Assembly (NCBI RefSeq): GCF_002931055.1 | Contig: NZ_PSXX01000002.1 | Coordinates: 434,001 to 498,000 of the forward strand | Direction of reading: 5' to 3' | DNA: 64,000 nt | Origin: Pseudoclavibacter sp. AY1H1 | GTDB lineage: Bacteria; Actinomycetota; Actinomycetes; Actinomycetales; Microbacteriaceae | Part shown: piece by piece, positions 1-8,924 of the stretch | How positions within the stretch are numbered: position 1 is the first letter of the stretch | Layout of the letters: every line of letters starts with the position of its first letter | Translations under genes and position numbers: made by a program | Notes under the pieces: generated by a model | Databases searched by the model: none | What the model was told of the DNA's origin: nothing | Seen by the model: the letters and a program-made list of their open reading frames with translations, nothing else

Positions 1-357
1 GTTCTTCTTCGCCTCTTCGACGCCCTTGGCGATGGCCAGCGGGACCTCACGGGCCTTGCCGTAGCCGACGCCCACGAGTCCGTTGCCGTCGCCGACGACG
101 ACCAGCGCGGTGAACGCGAAGCGACGACCGCCCTTGACGACCTTGGAGACGCGGTTGATGGTGACGACGCGCTCCAGGAACTGGTTCTTGTCATCGCGCG
201 AGTTGCGGTCGCGGCCGCCCTGGCCACGCTCGCCACGACCACCGCGGCGGTTGTTGTCGCGACCTCCGTCGCGCTGTGCCGACTCACTCGACGCGGCCGT
301 CTCAACGGGCGTGTCGGTCATGTTGTCGGGCGTGTTGGTGTCGATTTTCTCGGTCAC
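1..357 (-). CDS. rpsE: 30S ribosomal protein S5, partial (3' end beyond window)
   Basis: The first 119 codons are present and the C-terminal part lies outside the window. The start is GTG (355-357), whose last bases overlap the rplR stop as GTGA, so the two genes are probably translationally coupled. An ATG 12 codons further in is a weaker alternative. The N-terminal ~50 residues are Asp/Arg/Gly-rich with RGGRGERGG-type runs, the disordered tail seen in actinobacterial S5. The conserved S5 core follows ([20 protein letters not shown], then [12 protein letters not shown]). S5 belongs to the 30S body and helps decoding fidelity. Confidence 0.97.
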   Translation of the reverse strand, partial: MTEKIDTNTPDNMTDTPVETAASSESAQRDGGRDNNRRGGRGERGQGGRDRNSRDDKNQFLERVVTINRVSKVVKGGRRFAFTALVVVGDGNGLVGVGYGKAREVPLAIAKGVEEAKKN

Positions 358-725
358 AGGTTCAGCCCTGCCTCTCGTGCTCCATCAGCGATAGCCGCGA
401 CGCGACCGGCGTACTTGTTGCCGCCGCGGTCGAAGACCACGCTTTCGATGCCGGCGTCCTTGGCGCGTGCGCCGACGAGCTCGCCGACCCGCTTCGCCTT
501 GGCCGACTTGTCACCGTCGAACTCACGCAGCTCGGCTTCCATGGTGGATGCCGAAGCCAGCGTGATGCCCTTGGTGTCGTCGACAACCTGGACGAAGACG
601 TGACGCGCCGAGCGCGTGACGACGAGACGGGGACGCTGTGCGTCGCCGGAGACCTTCTTGCGAAGGCGGACGTGGCGGCGACGGGTCGCTGCCTGCTTGC
701 TCTTTCCTCGAGTTCCGAGTCCCAT
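354..725 (-). CDS. rplR: 50S ribosomal protein L18
   Basis: A 123-residue protein of normal L18 length. It has a basic N-terminus rich in Lys/Arg, then the L18 core ([18 protein letters not shown]) and the typical C-terminal REAGLNL-type ending. L18 binds 5S rRNA together with L5 and L25 in the 50S central protuberance. It starts at ATG two bases after the rplF stop and its own stop overlaps the rpsE GTG by four bases, so it sits in the tightly packed spc part of the operon. Confidence 0.98.
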   Translation of the reverse strand: MGLGTRGKSKQAATRRRHVRLRKKVSGDAQRPRLVVTRSARHVFVQVVDDTKGITLASASTMEAELREFDGDKSAKAKRVGELVGARAKDAGIESVVFDRGGNKYAGRVAAIADGAREAGLNL

Positions 726-727
726 GG

Positions 728-1264
728 TTACTTACCTGACTTTCCGGCCTTGCGGCGGATCTGCTCGCCCTCGTAACGCACGCCCTTGCCCTTGTAGGGC
801 TCGGGGAGGCGGAGCTTGCGGATGTTCGCTGCGACCTCGCCGACAGCCTGCTTGTCGATTCCGACGACCGTGAGCTTGTTGTTGCCCTCGACCTGGAACG
901 TGATGCCCTGGGGGGGCTCGACGTTGATCGGGTGCGAGTAGCCGAGTGCGAACTCGACGCCCGTGCCCTTGGAAACGATGCGGTAACCGGTTCCAACGAC
1001 CTCGAGCTTCTTCGTGTAGCCCTCGGTGACGCCGATGATGTTGTTGTTGATGAGCGTGCGGGTCAGGCCGTGCAGTGCACGCGACTCACGCTCGTCGTTC
1101 GGACGCGTGACGAGAAGCTGACCGTCTTCGAGCTTGACCTCGATGGGGTTCGCGACGACGAGCGCGAGCTCGCCCTTCGGTCCCTTGACGGTGACGTTCT
1201 GCGCGTCGATCTTGATGTCAACGCCTGCTGGGACGCTGATCGGGAGACGACCAATTCGTGACAT
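728..1264 (-). CDS. rplF: 50S ribosomal protein L6
   Basis: A 178-residue two-domain L6. The N-terminus is [15 protein letters not shown] and the conserved C-terminal signature [14 protein letters not shown] lies near residues 155-170, followed by a Lys-rich end. L6 binds 23S rRNA near the factor-binding site at the base of the stalk. It starts at ATG six bases downstream of rpsH, and no internal promoter is visible. Confidence 0.98.
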   Translation of the reverse strand: MSRIGRLPISVPAGVDIKIDAQNVTVKGPKGELALVVANPIEVKLEDGQLLVTRPNDERESRALHGLTRTLINNNIIGVTEGYTKKLEVVGTGYRIVSKGTGVEFALGYSHPINVEPPQGITFQVEGNNKLTVVGIDKQAVGEVAANIRKLRLPEPYKGKGVRYEGEQIRRKAGKSGK

Positions 1265-1270
1265 GACGGA

Positions 1271-1669
1271 TTACCACACGTAGGCGAGGACTTCTCCGCC
1301 TACGCCCTTCTGCTCGGCCTGACGGTCCGTGAGGAGACCGGAGGAGGTGGACAGGATGGCAATGCCGAGGCCGCCGAGGACGCTTGGCAGCTCGGTCGAG
1401 CGCGCGTACACGCGGAGACCTGGCTTGGAGACGCGCTTGATGCCGACGATCGACCTCTCGCGGTTCGGACCGAACTTCAGCGAGAGAGTGAGGGTCTGGC
1501 CCACTCGTGCATCTTCGACTGTCCAGTCGGTGATGTAACCCTCGCGCTTGAGGATGTCGGCAATGTGGGACTTGAGCTTCGAGCTCGGCATCGACACGGA
1601 GTCGTGGTGCGCCGAGTTCGCGTTGCGCAGTCGCGTCAGCATATCTGCGACGGGATCTGTCATCGTCAT
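1271..1669 (-). CDS. rpsH: 30S ribosomal protein S8
   Basis: A 132-residue S8 beginning [17 protein letters not shown] and ending in the family's GGEVLAYVW. The open frame extends further upstream, but it would run through a strong hairpin with no S8 similarity. The ATG at 1669 has an AAAGG ribosome binding site at suitable spacing and is chosen. The next ATG two codons later is also possible. S8 binds helix 21 of 16S rRNA and in other bacteria represses its own operon. The upstream gap is unusual: 125 bases with two large hairpins where rpsN normally sits. Confidence 0.97.
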   Translation of the reverse strand: MTMTDPVADMLTRLRNANSAHHDSVSMPSSKLKSHIADILKREGYITDWTVEDARVGQTLTLSLKFGPNRERSIVGIKRVSKPGLRVYARSTELPSVLGGLGIAILSTSSGLLTDRQAEQKGVGGEVLAYVW

Positions 1670-1692
1670 GATGAGTGCCTTTCGCCTGGTTT

Positions 1693-1786
1693 CGCGGGGC
1701 CGTACACGGCCCCGCGACCTGTGGTGGACGGGCCATTGCGGTTGCAACAGCCCGATGGGGTCACGGCATACGCCGTGACCCTCGGG
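1693..1786 (-). other. two strong RNA hairpins in the rplE-rpsH gap
   Basis: On the transcript, rplE is followed by a stem of 15 pairs (1751-1786: arms CCCGA plus GGGTCACGGC, loop ATAC, 2-nt bulge) and then a 10-bp GC-only stem (1693-1716: CGCGGGGCCG with loop TACA). Neither is followed by a U-run. They may be processing, stabilising or attenuating structures, or the binding site for S8. No reading frame for S14 is present here. Confidence 0.75.
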
Positions 1787-1794
1787 TGTTCAGA

Positions 1795-2382
1795 CTAGTT
1801 CTGCTGGAGACCGGCCTGGAACGGGAAGCCGAGCTTGCCCAGGAGAGCGCGCCCATCTTCGTCGTTCTTCGCCGTCGTGACGACGGTGATGTCCATACCG
1901 CGTGTGCGGTCGATCTTGTCTGGATCGATCTCATGGAACATTACCTGCTCCGTGAGGCCGAAGGTGTAGTTTCCGTTTCCGTCGAACTGGCGGTCGTTGA
2001 GACCACGGAAGTCGCGGATACGGGGAAGAGCGAGCGAGAGCAGGCGGTCGAGGAATTCCCACATGCGGTCGCCGCGCAGTGTGACGTGCGCGCCGATCGG
2101 CTGTCCTTCGCGCAGCTTGAACTGTGCGATCGACTTCGTGGCCTTCGTGACCTTCGGCTTCTGACCGGTGATCGCCGTGAGGTCCGTGATGGCACCCTCG
2201 ATGATCTTTCCGTCGCGAGCTGCTTCGCCAACACCCATGTTCACGACGATCTTCACGAGACCGGGAACCTGGTGGACGTTGCTCACGCCGAGGTCTGCCT
2301 GCAGCTGAGCCTTGAGCTCGTCGCGGTACTTCAGCTTGAGACGGGGCTGGATTTTGCCAGCCTCCGTGGCGATGTCAGTCAT
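1795..2382 (-). CDS. rplE: 50S ribosomal protein L5
   Basis: A 195-residue L5 with the family's [38 protein letters not shown] and [15 protein letters not shown] segments. It binds 5S rRNA and contacts the P-site tRNA. The start ATG is two bases after the rplX stop. The N-terminus ([16 protein letters not shown]) is slightly longer than in E. coli L5, as is common in Actinobacteria. Confidence 0.98.
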   Translation of the reverse strand: MTDIATEAGKIQPRLKLKYRDELKAQLQADLGVSNVHQVPGLVKIVVNMGVGEAARDGKIIEGAITDLTAITGQKPKVTKATKSIAQFKLREGQPIGAHVTLRGDRMWEFLDRLLSLALPRIRDFRGLNDRQFDGNGNYTFGLTEQVMFHEIDPDKIDRTRGMDITVVTTAKNDEDGRALLGKLGFPFQAGLQQN

Positions 2383-2384
2383 AT

Positions 2385-2852
2385 CTACTCGTCGTCCTTC
2401 TTCTTCGGTGCGGCGGCCTTGGCCTTCGTCGCGGGCTTCTTCTCAGCCTTCTCAGCCTTGTCGGCCTTGGCGGCCTTCTCGACCTTGGCCGGCTTCGCAG
2501 CGCGGCGCGATGGCTTGAAGACGCGCGTGCGCACCGTCTTGGTCACGCCGTCCTTCGTGACCTCTTCGACCTGCACACCGGTGCGAGCCGGCTGCTTGGT
2601 CTCGGGGTCGACGAGTGCGACGTTGGAGATGTGGATGGGGGCCTCGACGGTCTCGATGCCACCCGTCTTCGTGCCACGCTGCGTCTGTCCGACGCGAACG
2701 TGCTTGGTCACGAAGTTGATTCCCTGAACGAGAATGCGGTTCTCTTCGCGGAGCACCTCGAGCACTTCGCCCTGCTTGCCGCGGTCTCCACCACGAGCCT
2801 GGCTCGGGCCCGAGATGACCTGGACCAGGTCGCCCTTGCGGATCGTTGCCAT
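2385..2852 (-). CDS. rplX: 50S ribosomal protein L24 with C-terminal Lys/Ala tail
   Basis: Residues 1 to ~112 are a complete L24: an N-terminal KOW segment ([23 protein letters not shown]) and the [12 protein letters not shown] motif. Residues ~113-155 form an added low-complexity tail of repeated [12 protein letters not shown]-type sequence ending KKKDDE. Ordinary L24 is about 105-120 residues. L24 starts 50S assembly at domain I of 23S rRNA. The tail is probably disordered and may contact rRNA; its function is not known from the sequence. Confidence 0.96.
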   Translation of the reverse strand: MATIRKGDLVQVISGPSQARGGDRGKQGEVLEVLREENRILVQGINFVTKHVRVGQTQRGTKTGGIETVEAPIHISNVALVDPETKQPARTGVQVEEVTKDGVTKTVRTRVFKPSRRAAKPAKVEKAAKADKAEKAEKKPATKAKAAAPKKKDDE

Positions 2853-2855
2853 GGG

Positions 2856-3224
2856 TTAAATCACCTCCGGCGCGAGCGACACGATCTTCATGAACTTCTT
2901 GTCGCGGAGTTCGCGACCGACCGGTCCGAAGATTCGAGTGCCACGCGGCTCGTTGTCACCCTTGAGGATGACGGCTGCGTTCTCGTCGAACTTGATGTAC
3001 GAACCGTCGGGACGACGGGTCGACTTGACTGTGCGAACGATGACGGCCTTGACGACCTCACCCTTCTTGAGGTTTCCGCCGGGGATCGCGTCCTTGACGG
3101 TCGCGACGATGACGTCACCGATCCCCGCGTAGCGGCGGCCGGAGCCACCGAGTACGCGGATCGTGAGGAGTTCCTTGGCGCCGGTGTTGTCGGCGACACG
3201 GACTCGTGATTCTTGCTGAAGCAT
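2856..3224 (-). CDS. rplN: 50S ribosomal protein L14
   Basis: A 122-residue L14 starting [18 protein letters not shown] and ending IVSLAPEVI, full length and strongly conserved ([31 protein letters not shown]). It sits at the subunit interface and forms bridges with 16S rRNA. It lies 39 bases downstream of rpsQ and three bases before rplX. Confidence 0.99.
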   Translation of the reverse strand: MLQQESRVRVADNTGAKELLTIRVLGGSGRRYAGIGDVIVATVKDAIPGGNLKKGEVVKAVIVRTVKSTRRPDGSYIKFDENAAVILKGDNEPRGTRIFGPVGRELRDKKFMKIVSLAPEVI

Positions 3225-3263
3225 CTGTCAAATTCCTTCGCTGAGTGGTCGAAGAGGCGAGGC

Positions 3264-3560
3264 CTACTTCGCCTTCTCCAGGATCTCGACCAGGCGCCAG
3301 CGCTTGGTAGCGCTGAGGGGACGGGTCTCTGCAATCAGGACGAGGTCGCCGATGCCGGCCTGGTTGTCGGCGTCGTGCGCCTTGACCTTGCTTGAGCGGC
3401 GGAGCACCTTGCCATAGAGGGGGTGCTTGACGCGCTCTTCGACCGAGACGGTGATGGTCTTTTCCATCTTGTCGCTCGTGACGTAGCCGCGCCGGGTCTT
3501 GCGGTAGTTGCGCTCGTGCGCTTCTTCCGTTGCCTCGGGCTGTGTCGTGCTTTCAGCCAT
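3264..3560 (-). CDS. rpsQ: 30S ribosomal protein S17
   Basis: A 98-residue S17 with the core [19 protein letters not shown] and the C-terminal [20 protein letters not shown]. The first ~18 residues (rich in Glu/Thr) extend the E. coli form. The start ATG overlaps the rpmC stop as TAATG, a coupling junction used repeatedly in this operon. S17 is a primary 16S rRNA binder in the 30S body. Confidence 0.98.
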   Translation of the reverse strand: MAESTTQPEATEEAHERNYRKTRRGYVTSDKMEKTITVSVEERVKHPLYGKVLRRSSKVKAHDADNQAGIGDLVLIAETRPLSATKRWRLVEILEKAK

Positions 3561-3889
3561 TACTTGGTCTCCTCGTTCTCAGCCTCGGGCGCAGCCTCGG
3601 AGGCTTCGGCCTTCTTCGAAGCCTTGGTGGCCTTCGACTTCTTGGCCGGCTTCTCGACCGGGGCCGGGGTTGCGCGGATCCCGAGCTCACGCTCGCGGAT
3701 CACCGTGTAGATGCGCGCGATGTCGCGCTTGACCTGACGGATGCGTCCGCGCTCTTCGACCTGGTTGGTCACGGCCTGGAAGCGCAGGTTGAACAGCTCT
3801 TCCTTGGCCTTCTTGAGCTCCTCGACGAGACGTCCGTCTTCGAAGTTGTCGAGCTCGGTGGTGGCGAGCTCCTTGGTACCAATCGCCAT
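3560..3889 (-). CDS. rpmC: 50S ribosomal protein L29 with long C-terminal tail
   Basis: The L29 helical hairpin occupies residues ~1-77 (LRFQAVTNQ, then [20 protein letters not shown]). A further ~32 residues of Lys/Ala/Glu-rich sequence follow, ending EAENEETK. The family is normally 60-77 residues, so about a third of this protein is extra. L29 lies at the polypeptide exit tunnel near L23, so the tail could reach nascent chains or exit-site factors; this is inference. Confidence 0.96.
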   Translation of the reverse strand: MAIGTKELATTELDNFEDGRLVEELKKAKEELFNLRFQAVTNQVEERGRIRQVKRDIARIYTVIRERELGIRATPAPVEKPAKKSKATKASKKAEASEAAPEAENEETK

Positions 3890-3891
3890 GA

Positions 3892-4308
3892 TTACTCGCC
3901 TTCCTCGCGCGAAATGATGCGTGCCTTGAGCGGCAGCTTGTGGATGGCGCGCGTGAGGGCCTCGCGAGCGAGCTCCTCGCTGACGCCGGCGACCTCGAAG
4001 AGGACGCGGCCGGGCTTGACGTTCGCAACCCAGGAGTCGACTGCACCCTTACCGGAACCCATGCGGGTCTCGGCGGGGCGAGCGGTCATCGGGCGGTCCG
4101 GGTAGATGTTGATCCAGACCTTGCCGCCACGCTTGATGTGACGCGTCATGGCGATACGAGCTGCCTCGATCTGACGGTTGGTCACGTAGGACGGGGTGAG
4201 CGCCTGGATGCCGAACTCGCCGAACGATACGGTGTTGCCACCCTTCGACATGCCGCTACGGTCCGGGCGGTGCTGCTTACGGTGCTTGACTCGACGTGGA
4301 ATCAACAT
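3892..4308 (-). CDS. rplP: 50S ribosomal protein L16
   Basis: A 138-residue L16 beginning [15 protein letters not shown], with the conserved [28 protein letters not shown] region that reaches towards the peptidyl transferase centre. Full length. It starts two bases after rpsC and ends two bases before rpmC. Confidence 0.99.
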   Translation of the reverse strand: MLIPRRVKHRKQHRPDRSGMSKGGNTVSFGEFGIQALTPSYVTNRQIEAARIAMTRHIKRGGKVWINIYPDRPMTARPAETRMGSGKGAVDSWVANVKPGRVLFEVAGVSEELAREALTRAIHKLPLKARIISREEGE

Positions 4309-4310
4309 GG

Positions 4311-5069
4311 TTACGCCTCAACTCCTGCGGCGACCTGCTTCTCGTTGTCGCGGCGCGGGCCACGGCGTGAGCGGTCGTTACGGTCCCCACGGGACGACTT
4401 CTGGTTGGCCTGTTCGCGGGCGAGTTCCTTGTTGGTCATGTCGCCCTTGTAGATCCACACCTTGACACCGATGCGACCGTAGGTGGTCTTGGCCTCGTAG
4501 AAGCCGTAGTCGATGTTGGCGCGGAGCGTGTGCAGCGGAACGCGTCCCTCGCGGTAGAACTCCGAGCGGCTCATCTCAGCACCGCCGAGGCGGCCGGAGA
4601 CCTGGATGCGGATGCCCTTGGCACCTGCACGCTGAGCGCCCTGGAGGCCCTTGCGCATCGCACGGCGGAAGGCGACACGAGCAGAGAGCTGCTCGGCGAT
4701 GCCCTGCGCGACCAGCTGAGCGTCAGCCTCGGGGTTCTTGACCTCGAGGATGTTCAGCTGGATCTGCTTGCCCGTGAGCTTCTCGAGGTCGGCGCGGATG
4801 CGCTCGGCCTCTGCTCCGCGTCGTCCGATGACGATGCCGGGGCGTGCCGTGTAGATGTCGACGCGAACGCGGTCACGCGTGCGCTCGATCTCGATGCGGG
4901 AGACGCCTGCACGGTCGAGTGTCTTCTGGAGATACTCGCGAATGCGGATGTCTTCCTTGACGTAGTCGCTGTAGCGCTGACCCGGCTTGGTCGAGTCTGC
5001 GTACCAGCGGGAGACGTGGTCGGTCGTGATTCCGAGACGGAAGCCGTACGGATTGATCTTCTGGCCCAT
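4311..5069 (-). CDS. rpsC: 30S ribosomal protein S3
   Basis: A 252-residue S3. The KH domain is near residues 40-110 with the GxxG loop in [11 protein letters not shown]. The C-terminal S3 domain includes [23 protein letters not shown] and [10 protein letters not shown]. The last ~35 residues are an Arg/Asp-rich tail. S3 lines the mRNA entry channel. The start ATG overlaps the rplV stop (TAATG). Confidence 0.98.
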   Translation of the reverse strand: MGQKINPYGFRLGITTDHVSRWYADSTKPGQRYSDYVKEDIRIREYLQKTLDRAGVSRIEIERTRDRVRVDIYTARPGIVIGRRGAEAERIRADLEKLTGKQIQLNILEVKNPEADAQLVAQGIAEQLSARVAFRRAMRKGLQGAQRAGAKGIRIQVSGRLGGAEMSRSEFYREGRVPLHTLRANIDYGFYEAKTTYGRIGVKVWIYKGDMTNKELAREQANQKSSRGDRNDRSRRGPRRDNEKQVAAGVEA

Positions 5070-5452
5070 TACTTGCTGCTCCCCTTCTCGGCCTCGGCGA
5101 GCTCCGGCGTCGCCAGCACAACCGTGATGTGGCTTGTGCGCTTGTTGATGCGGAATGCTCGTCCCTGTGCACGTGGACGGAAGCGCTTGAGGGTTGCACC
5201 CTCGTCTACGAACGCCTTGGCGATGTAGAGGTCGCGCTCGTCAAGGAACTGGCTTTCCTTGTCTGCCTTGACACGTGCGTTGGCGATTGCGGATGCAACG
5301 ACCTTGTAGACCGGCTCAGAGGCACCCTGAGGTGCGAACTTCAGGATCGCGAGCGCTTCGAGCGCCTGCTTGCCGCGGATCAAGTTGACGACGCGACGAG
5401 CCTTCTGAGGGGTGACGCGGATGTGCCGCACGCGTGCGGTTGACTCCACCAT
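5069..5452 (-). CDS. rplV: 50S ribosomal protein L22
   Basis: A 127-residue L22 with [20 protein letters not shown] at the N-terminus and the beta-hairpin region [19 protein letters not shown] that lines the exit tunnel. The frame is open for five more codons, but that stretch contains the AAGGAGG ribosome binding site of the chosen ATG (5450-5452), so the shorter start is preferred. Confidence 0.98.
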   Translation of the reverse strand: MVESTARVRHIRVTPQKARRVVNLIRGKQALEALAILKFAPQGASEPVYKVVASAIANARVKADKESQFLDERDLYIAKAFVDEGATLKRFRPRAQGRAFRINKRTSHITVVLATPELAEAEKGSSK

Positions 5453-5476
5453 ATTTTCCTCCTTCACGTCGCCGCG

Positions 5477-5758
5477 TTAGCGGCGACGACCCTTCTTGTC
5501 GTCCTTCTCGTGTCCACGGAAGGTGCGGGTCGGTGCAAACTCGCCGAGCTTGTGGCCGACCATGGTTTCGGTGACAAACACGGGGATGTGCTTGCGACCG
5601 TCGTGCACGGCGATGGTGTGGCCGAGCATGTCCGGCACGATCATCGATCGGCGCGACCAGGTCTTGATGACGTTCTTCGAGCCAGCTTCGTTCTGCTTGA
5701 CCACCTTCTGGAAGAGGTGTTCGTCGACGAAGGGGCCCTTCTTGAGACTGCGAGGCAT
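5477..5758 (-). CDS. rpsS: 30S ribosomal protein S19
   Basis: A 93-residue S19: [15 protein letters not shown] at the start, [20 protein letters not shown] in the middle and [19 protein letters not shown] near the end. It is a head protein of the 30S subunit that contacts S13. It starts 11 bases after rplB behind a GGAG ribosome binding site. Confidence 0.99.
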   Translation of the reverse strand: MPRSLKKGPFVDEHLFQKVVKQNEAGSKNVIKTWSRRSMIVPDMLGHTIAVHDGRKHIPVFVTETMVGHKLGEFAPTRTFRGHEKDDKKGRRR

Positions 5759-5769
5759 CTTCTGATCTC

Positions 5770-6609
5770 CTACTTACGCTTCTTGCCGGCAGGGCGACGG
5801 CGGACGATGAGCTTGTCGCTCTCCTTGTTGGGGCGACGGGTGCGGCCTTCTGGCTTACCCCAGGGGCTCACCGGGTGACGTCCACCGGATGTGCGGCCCT
5901 CACCACCACCGTGCGGGTGGTCGACCGGGTTCATGACGACACCACGGACCGTCGGGCGAACGCCGAGCCAGCGCTTGCGGCCGGCCTTGCCCAGGTTGAT
6001 GTTCGACTGCTCGGCGTTGCCGACCTCGCCGATCGTCGCGCGGCAGCGCACGTCGACGTTGCGGACTTCGCCGCTCGGCAGACGCAGCTGGGCGTAGGGG
6101 CCGTCCTTCGCAACGAGGCGAACGGAGGCTCCGGCCGAGCGCGCCATCTTCGCGCCGCCGCCTGGGCGGAGCTCGATGGCGTGGATGACCGTACCGGTCG
6201 GGATGTTGCGAAGCGGGAGGTTGTTGCCCGGCTTGATGTCGGCGCCAGCGCCCGACTCGATGATGTCGCCCTGCTTGAGCTTGTTGGGAGCCAGGATGTA
6301 GCGCTTGGATCCGTCGAAGAAGTGCAGCAGCGCGATACGAGCGGTGCGGTTGGGGTCGTACTCGATGTGAGCGACCTTGGCGTTCACGCCGTCCTTGTCG
6401 TTACGACGGAAGTCGATGACGCGGTACTGGCGCTTGTGGCCACCACCGATGTGACGGGTCGTGATGCGTCCCTGGTTGTTGCGTCCACCCGACTTGGTGA
6501 GGGGGCGGAGCAGCGACTTTTCGGGAGTCGAGCGCGTGATCTCGGTGAACTCGGACACCGAGGCTCCACGACGACCTGGCGTCGTGGGCTTGTAATTGCG
6601 AATAGCCAT
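5770..6609 (-). CDS. rplB: 50S ribosomal protein L2
   Basis: A 279-residue L2. It contains the RNA-binding domain ([16 protein letters not shown]) and the conserved [13 protein letters not shown] segment, whose histidine is needed for peptidyl transferase function in this family. The C-terminus is Lys/Arg-rich. L2 helps join the subunits and shape the catalytic centre. Confidence 0.99.
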   Translation of the reverse strand: MAIRNYKPTTPGRRGASVSEFTEITRSTPEKSLLRPLTKSGGRNNQGRITTRHIGGGHKRQYRVIDFRRNDKDGVNAKVAHIEYDPNRTARIALLHFFDGSKRYILAPNKLKQGDIIESGAGADIKPGNNLPLRNIPTGTVIHAIELRPGGGAKMARSAGASVRLVAKDGPYAQLRLPSGEVRNVDVRCRATIGEVGNAEQSNINLGKAGRKRWLGVRPTVRGVVMNPVDHPHGGGEGRTSGGRHPVSPWGKPEGRTRRPNKESDKLIVRRRPAGKKRK

Positions 6610-6634
6610 GTGAATTCGTCCTCTGTGCTCTCGA

Positions 6635-6934
6635 TTAACCGGCGTTCGAGAAGATGTCGATGGTGCCGGACTTGAGCGAGACGATGGCGCGCTTGGTGTC
6701 CTTGCGCTTGCCGAGCCCGAAGCGGGTGCGGCGCGTCTTGCCCGTGCGGTTCAAGGTGTTGACCTTGTCGACCTTGACGTCGAAGATCTGCTCGATAGCG
6801 AGCTTGATCTCGGTCTTGTTCGAACGGGGGTCGACCTCGAAGGTGTACTTGCCCTGGTCGATCAGGCTGTAGCTCTTCTCGGAGATCACCGGCGCGAAGA
6901 TGATGTCGCGCGGGTCCTTGTTGTTTGCGCTCAT
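6635..6934 (-). CDS. rplW: 50S ribosomal protein L23
   Basis: A 99-residue L23 with [25 protein letters not shown] and the [18 protein letters not shown] core. It forms the docking site for trigger factor and SRP at the tunnel exit. The start ATG overlaps the rplD stop as ATGA. Confidence 0.99.
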   Translation of the reverse strand: MSANNKDPRDIIFAPVISEKSYSLIDQGKYTFEVDPRSNKTEIKLAIEQIFDVKVDKVNTLNRTGKTRRTRFGLGKRKDTKRAIVSLKSGTIDIFSNAG

Positions 6935-7578
6935 GCGCCCTGCTCCTTGCTGGTCTTGCTCTCGACGAACGCGTCGTAAGCAGCCTTCGTGAAGAGGATG
7001 TCGTCCGAGACGAGGACGTCGTAGGCGTTGAGCTGGTCCACGAAGAGCACGTGAAGTGCCTGCAGGTTGCGGACGCTCAGCAGGCTGAGCTCGTCGCTGC
7101 GGTCGAGGACGACGAGGATGTTGCGTCCCGCCGCGACCTTCGCGATTGCTGCGGCTGCGACCTTGGTCGAGGCCTTCTCGCCCGTGACGAGGGAGTCGAC
7201 GATGTGCAGGTGGCCACCGCGTGCGCGGTCGCTCAGTGCGCCGATGAGGGCGGCTGCAATCATCTTCTTGGGGGTGCGCTGCGAGTAGTCGCGCGGCGTC
7301 GGTCCGTGGACGATGCCACCACCCTTGTGCTGCGGCATGCGGACCGAGCCCTGACGGGCGCGGCCGGTGCCCTTCTGCTTGAACGGCTTGCGACCGGAGC
7401 CGGAAACCTCTCCACGGTTCTTCGTCTTGTGCGTGCCCTGACGAGCAGCCGCACGCTGTGCGACGACGACCTGGTGGATCAGCGGGACGTTGGTCTGCGC
7501 GTCGAAGATGGCGGCAGGCAGTTCGACCGAGCCGGACTTCTTGCCGGCTGCGTCGGTGACGTCAATCTTGGTTGCCAT
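6931..7578 (-). CDS. rplD: 50S ribosomal protein L4
   Basis: A 215-residue L4 with the internal extended loop ([20 protein letters not shown]) that enters the exit tunnel, followed by the globular domain. In gamma-proteobacteria L4 represses the S10 operon through the leader. No equivalent leader structure is recognisable here by eye, so autoregulation is uncertain. Confidence 0.99.
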   Translation of the reverse strand: MATKIDVTDAAGKKSGSVELPAAIFDAQTNVPLIHQVVVAQRAAARQGTHKTKNRGEVSGSGRKPFKQKGTGRARQGSVRMPQHKGGGIVHGPTPRDYSQRTPKKMIAAALIGALSDRARGGHLHIVDSLVTGEKASTKVAAAAIAKVAAGRNILVVLDRSDELSLLSVRNLQALHVLFVDQLNAYDVLVSDDILFTKAAYDAFVESKTSKEQGA

Positions 7579-7584
7579 AGGAAA

Positions 7585-8238
7585 CTAGGCCCCCTTCACT
7601 GCGTTGCGAACGAAAACGAGACGACCCTTGGGGCCGGGGACAGCACCCTTGACGAGGAGGATGCCCTTCTCGGCGTCGGCTGCGTGAACCGTGAGGTTCT
7701 GGACGGTGACGCGGTCGCCACCCATCCGGCCAGCCATGCGCGTGCCCTTGAAGACACGGCTGGGGGTCGCGGAGGCACCGATGGAGCCGGGGCGACGGTG
7801 GTTCTTGTGCGCACCGTGAGATGCGCCGACACCGGAGAAGTTGTGACGCTTCATGACACCGGCGAAGCCCTTGCCCTTGCTGGTGCCGACGACGTCGATC
7901 TTGGTGCCGGGCTCGAACGTGTCTGCGCCGAGCTCCTGACCGATCGTGTACGAGGCTGCATCAGCGGTGCGGAGCTCGGTGATGTGGCGGCGAGGCGTGA
8001 CGCCCGCTGCTGCGAACTTGCCGGCTGCCGGCTTGTTCACCTTGCGCGGGTCGATCGCGCCTGCGGCGATCTGGACGGCTTCGTAGCCGTTCTTTTCGAC
8101 GGTCATGATCTCGGTGACGACGTTGGTGCTCACCTGGATGACCGTGACGGGGACGAGACGGTTTTCAGCGTCCCAGACCTGGGTCATGCCGAGCTTCGTG
8201 CCCAGCAGACCCTTGAACGTCTTGGTAGCGGTAGACAT
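7585..8238 (-). CDS. rplC: 50S ribosomal protein L3
   Basis: A 217-residue L3: [21 protein letters not shown] at the start, then the central loop [32 protein letters not shown]-type region approaching the peptidyl transferase centre (described here by its first and last residues, 120-155). It starts at ATG behind AGGGAAAC, eight bases after rpsJ. Confidence 0.99.
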   Translation of the reverse strand: MSTATKTFKGLLGTKLGMTQVWDAENRLVPVTVIQVSTNVVTEIMTVEKNGYEAVQIAAGAIDPRKVNKPAAGKFAAAGVTPRRHITELRTADAASYTIGQELGADTFEPGTKIDVVGTSKGKGFAGVMKRHNFSGVGASHGAHKNHRRPGSIGASATPSRVFKGTRMAGRMGGDRVTVQNLTVHAADAEKGILLVKGAVPGPKGRLVFVRNAVKGA

Positions 8239-8246
8239 GTGTTTCC

Positions 8247-8555
8247 CTAGAGCTTGATCTCGATGTTGACATCGGCCGGAAGGTCGAGGCGCATGAGCGA
8301 GTCGACGGCCTTCGGCGTCGGGTCGACAATGTCGATCAGACGCTTGTGGGTGCGCATCTCGAAGTGCTCGCGGCTGTCCTTGTACTTGTGAGGGCTACGG
8401 ATCACAGCGATCACGTTCTTCTCGGTAGGCAGGGGCACCGGACCGATGACGGAGGCGCCAGCACGGGTTACGGTGTCGACGATCTTGCGCGCCGAGCTGT
8501 CGATGACCTCGTGGTCATACGACTTCAGTCGAATGCGGATCTTCTGTCCCGCCAT
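8247..8555 (-). CDS. rpsJ: 30S ribosomal protein S10, first gene of the operon
   Basis: A 102-residue S10 ([20 protein letters not shown], then [20 protein letters not shown]). Besides its 30S head role, S10 (NusE) joins antitermination complexes with NusB in bacteria. It is the promoter-proximal gene; no Shine-Dalgarno stands out beyond the purine-rich GAGAGAGAGAG run 6-16 bases upstream of the ATG. Confidence 0.99.
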   Translation of the reverse strand: MAGQKIRIRLKSYDHEVIDSSARKIVDTVTRAGASVIGPVPLPTEKNVIAVIRSPHKYKDSREHFEMRTHKRLIDIVDPTPKAVDSLMRLDLPADVNIEIKL

Positions 8556-8862
8556 GGTTGACTCTCTCTCTCAATGACGTGCCGCCATTGCGGCTTCGCA
8601 TGCAACCCCGTGGCGTCTTCACGCCGGGATTCGCACCACTGTTTTTCTGTCAAGTTCACCTGCTCGGAGCACAGGAGTGTACTCAAGCTGATGGACGGCC
8701 TTCGGGATTCGACCTCGGTGAGGTGTCTTCCTTTGGCCGGAGCTTTGCTCTGCTGCCGGCGGCCTAAGCTGCACACCAGGCGCCTTGCGACGCGGGGCGC
8801 TTATGCACACTCCGGGCAGTGATTCGAACACACGACTAGCGCCGTGCCCCGAAATACTGAAC
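8556..8862 (-). other. long 5' leader of the S10 operon
   Basis: About 305 bases lie between the predicted transcription start and rpsJ with no convincing gene. Small stem-loops are visible on the minus strand, for example GCCGC-AATG-GCGGC (8580-8593) and GGCGT-GAAG-ACGCC (8611-8624). A TTGACA hexamer (8648-8653) and a TACACT hexamer near 8680 could be parts of secondary promoters but lack good partners. The length leaves room for regulation of ribosomal protein synthesis. Confidence 0.5.
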
Positions 8863-8868
8863 TCACCG

Positions 8869-8898
8869 AGTTTAGACCGGGGAGGCCTGTTCTTGCAA
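8869..8898 (-). promoter_or_regulatory. predicted S10 operon promoter
   Basis: On the minus strand a TTGCAA -35 box (8893-8898) and a TAAACT -10 box (8869-8874) are separated by 18 bases. It lies just after the acyltransferase stop codon and points into the S10 leader. No terminator separates it from the acyltransferase gene, so some read-through into the operon is possible. Confidence 0.55.
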
Positions 8899-8924
8899 CC
8901 CGGGCGTGTCGCGGATTTCGCTGG

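Noticed and set aside
8648-8653. TTGACA as the main S10 operon -35
   Set aside because: No TAnnnT hexamer lies 16-18 bases downstream; the TTGCAA-18-TAAACT pair further upstream fits better.
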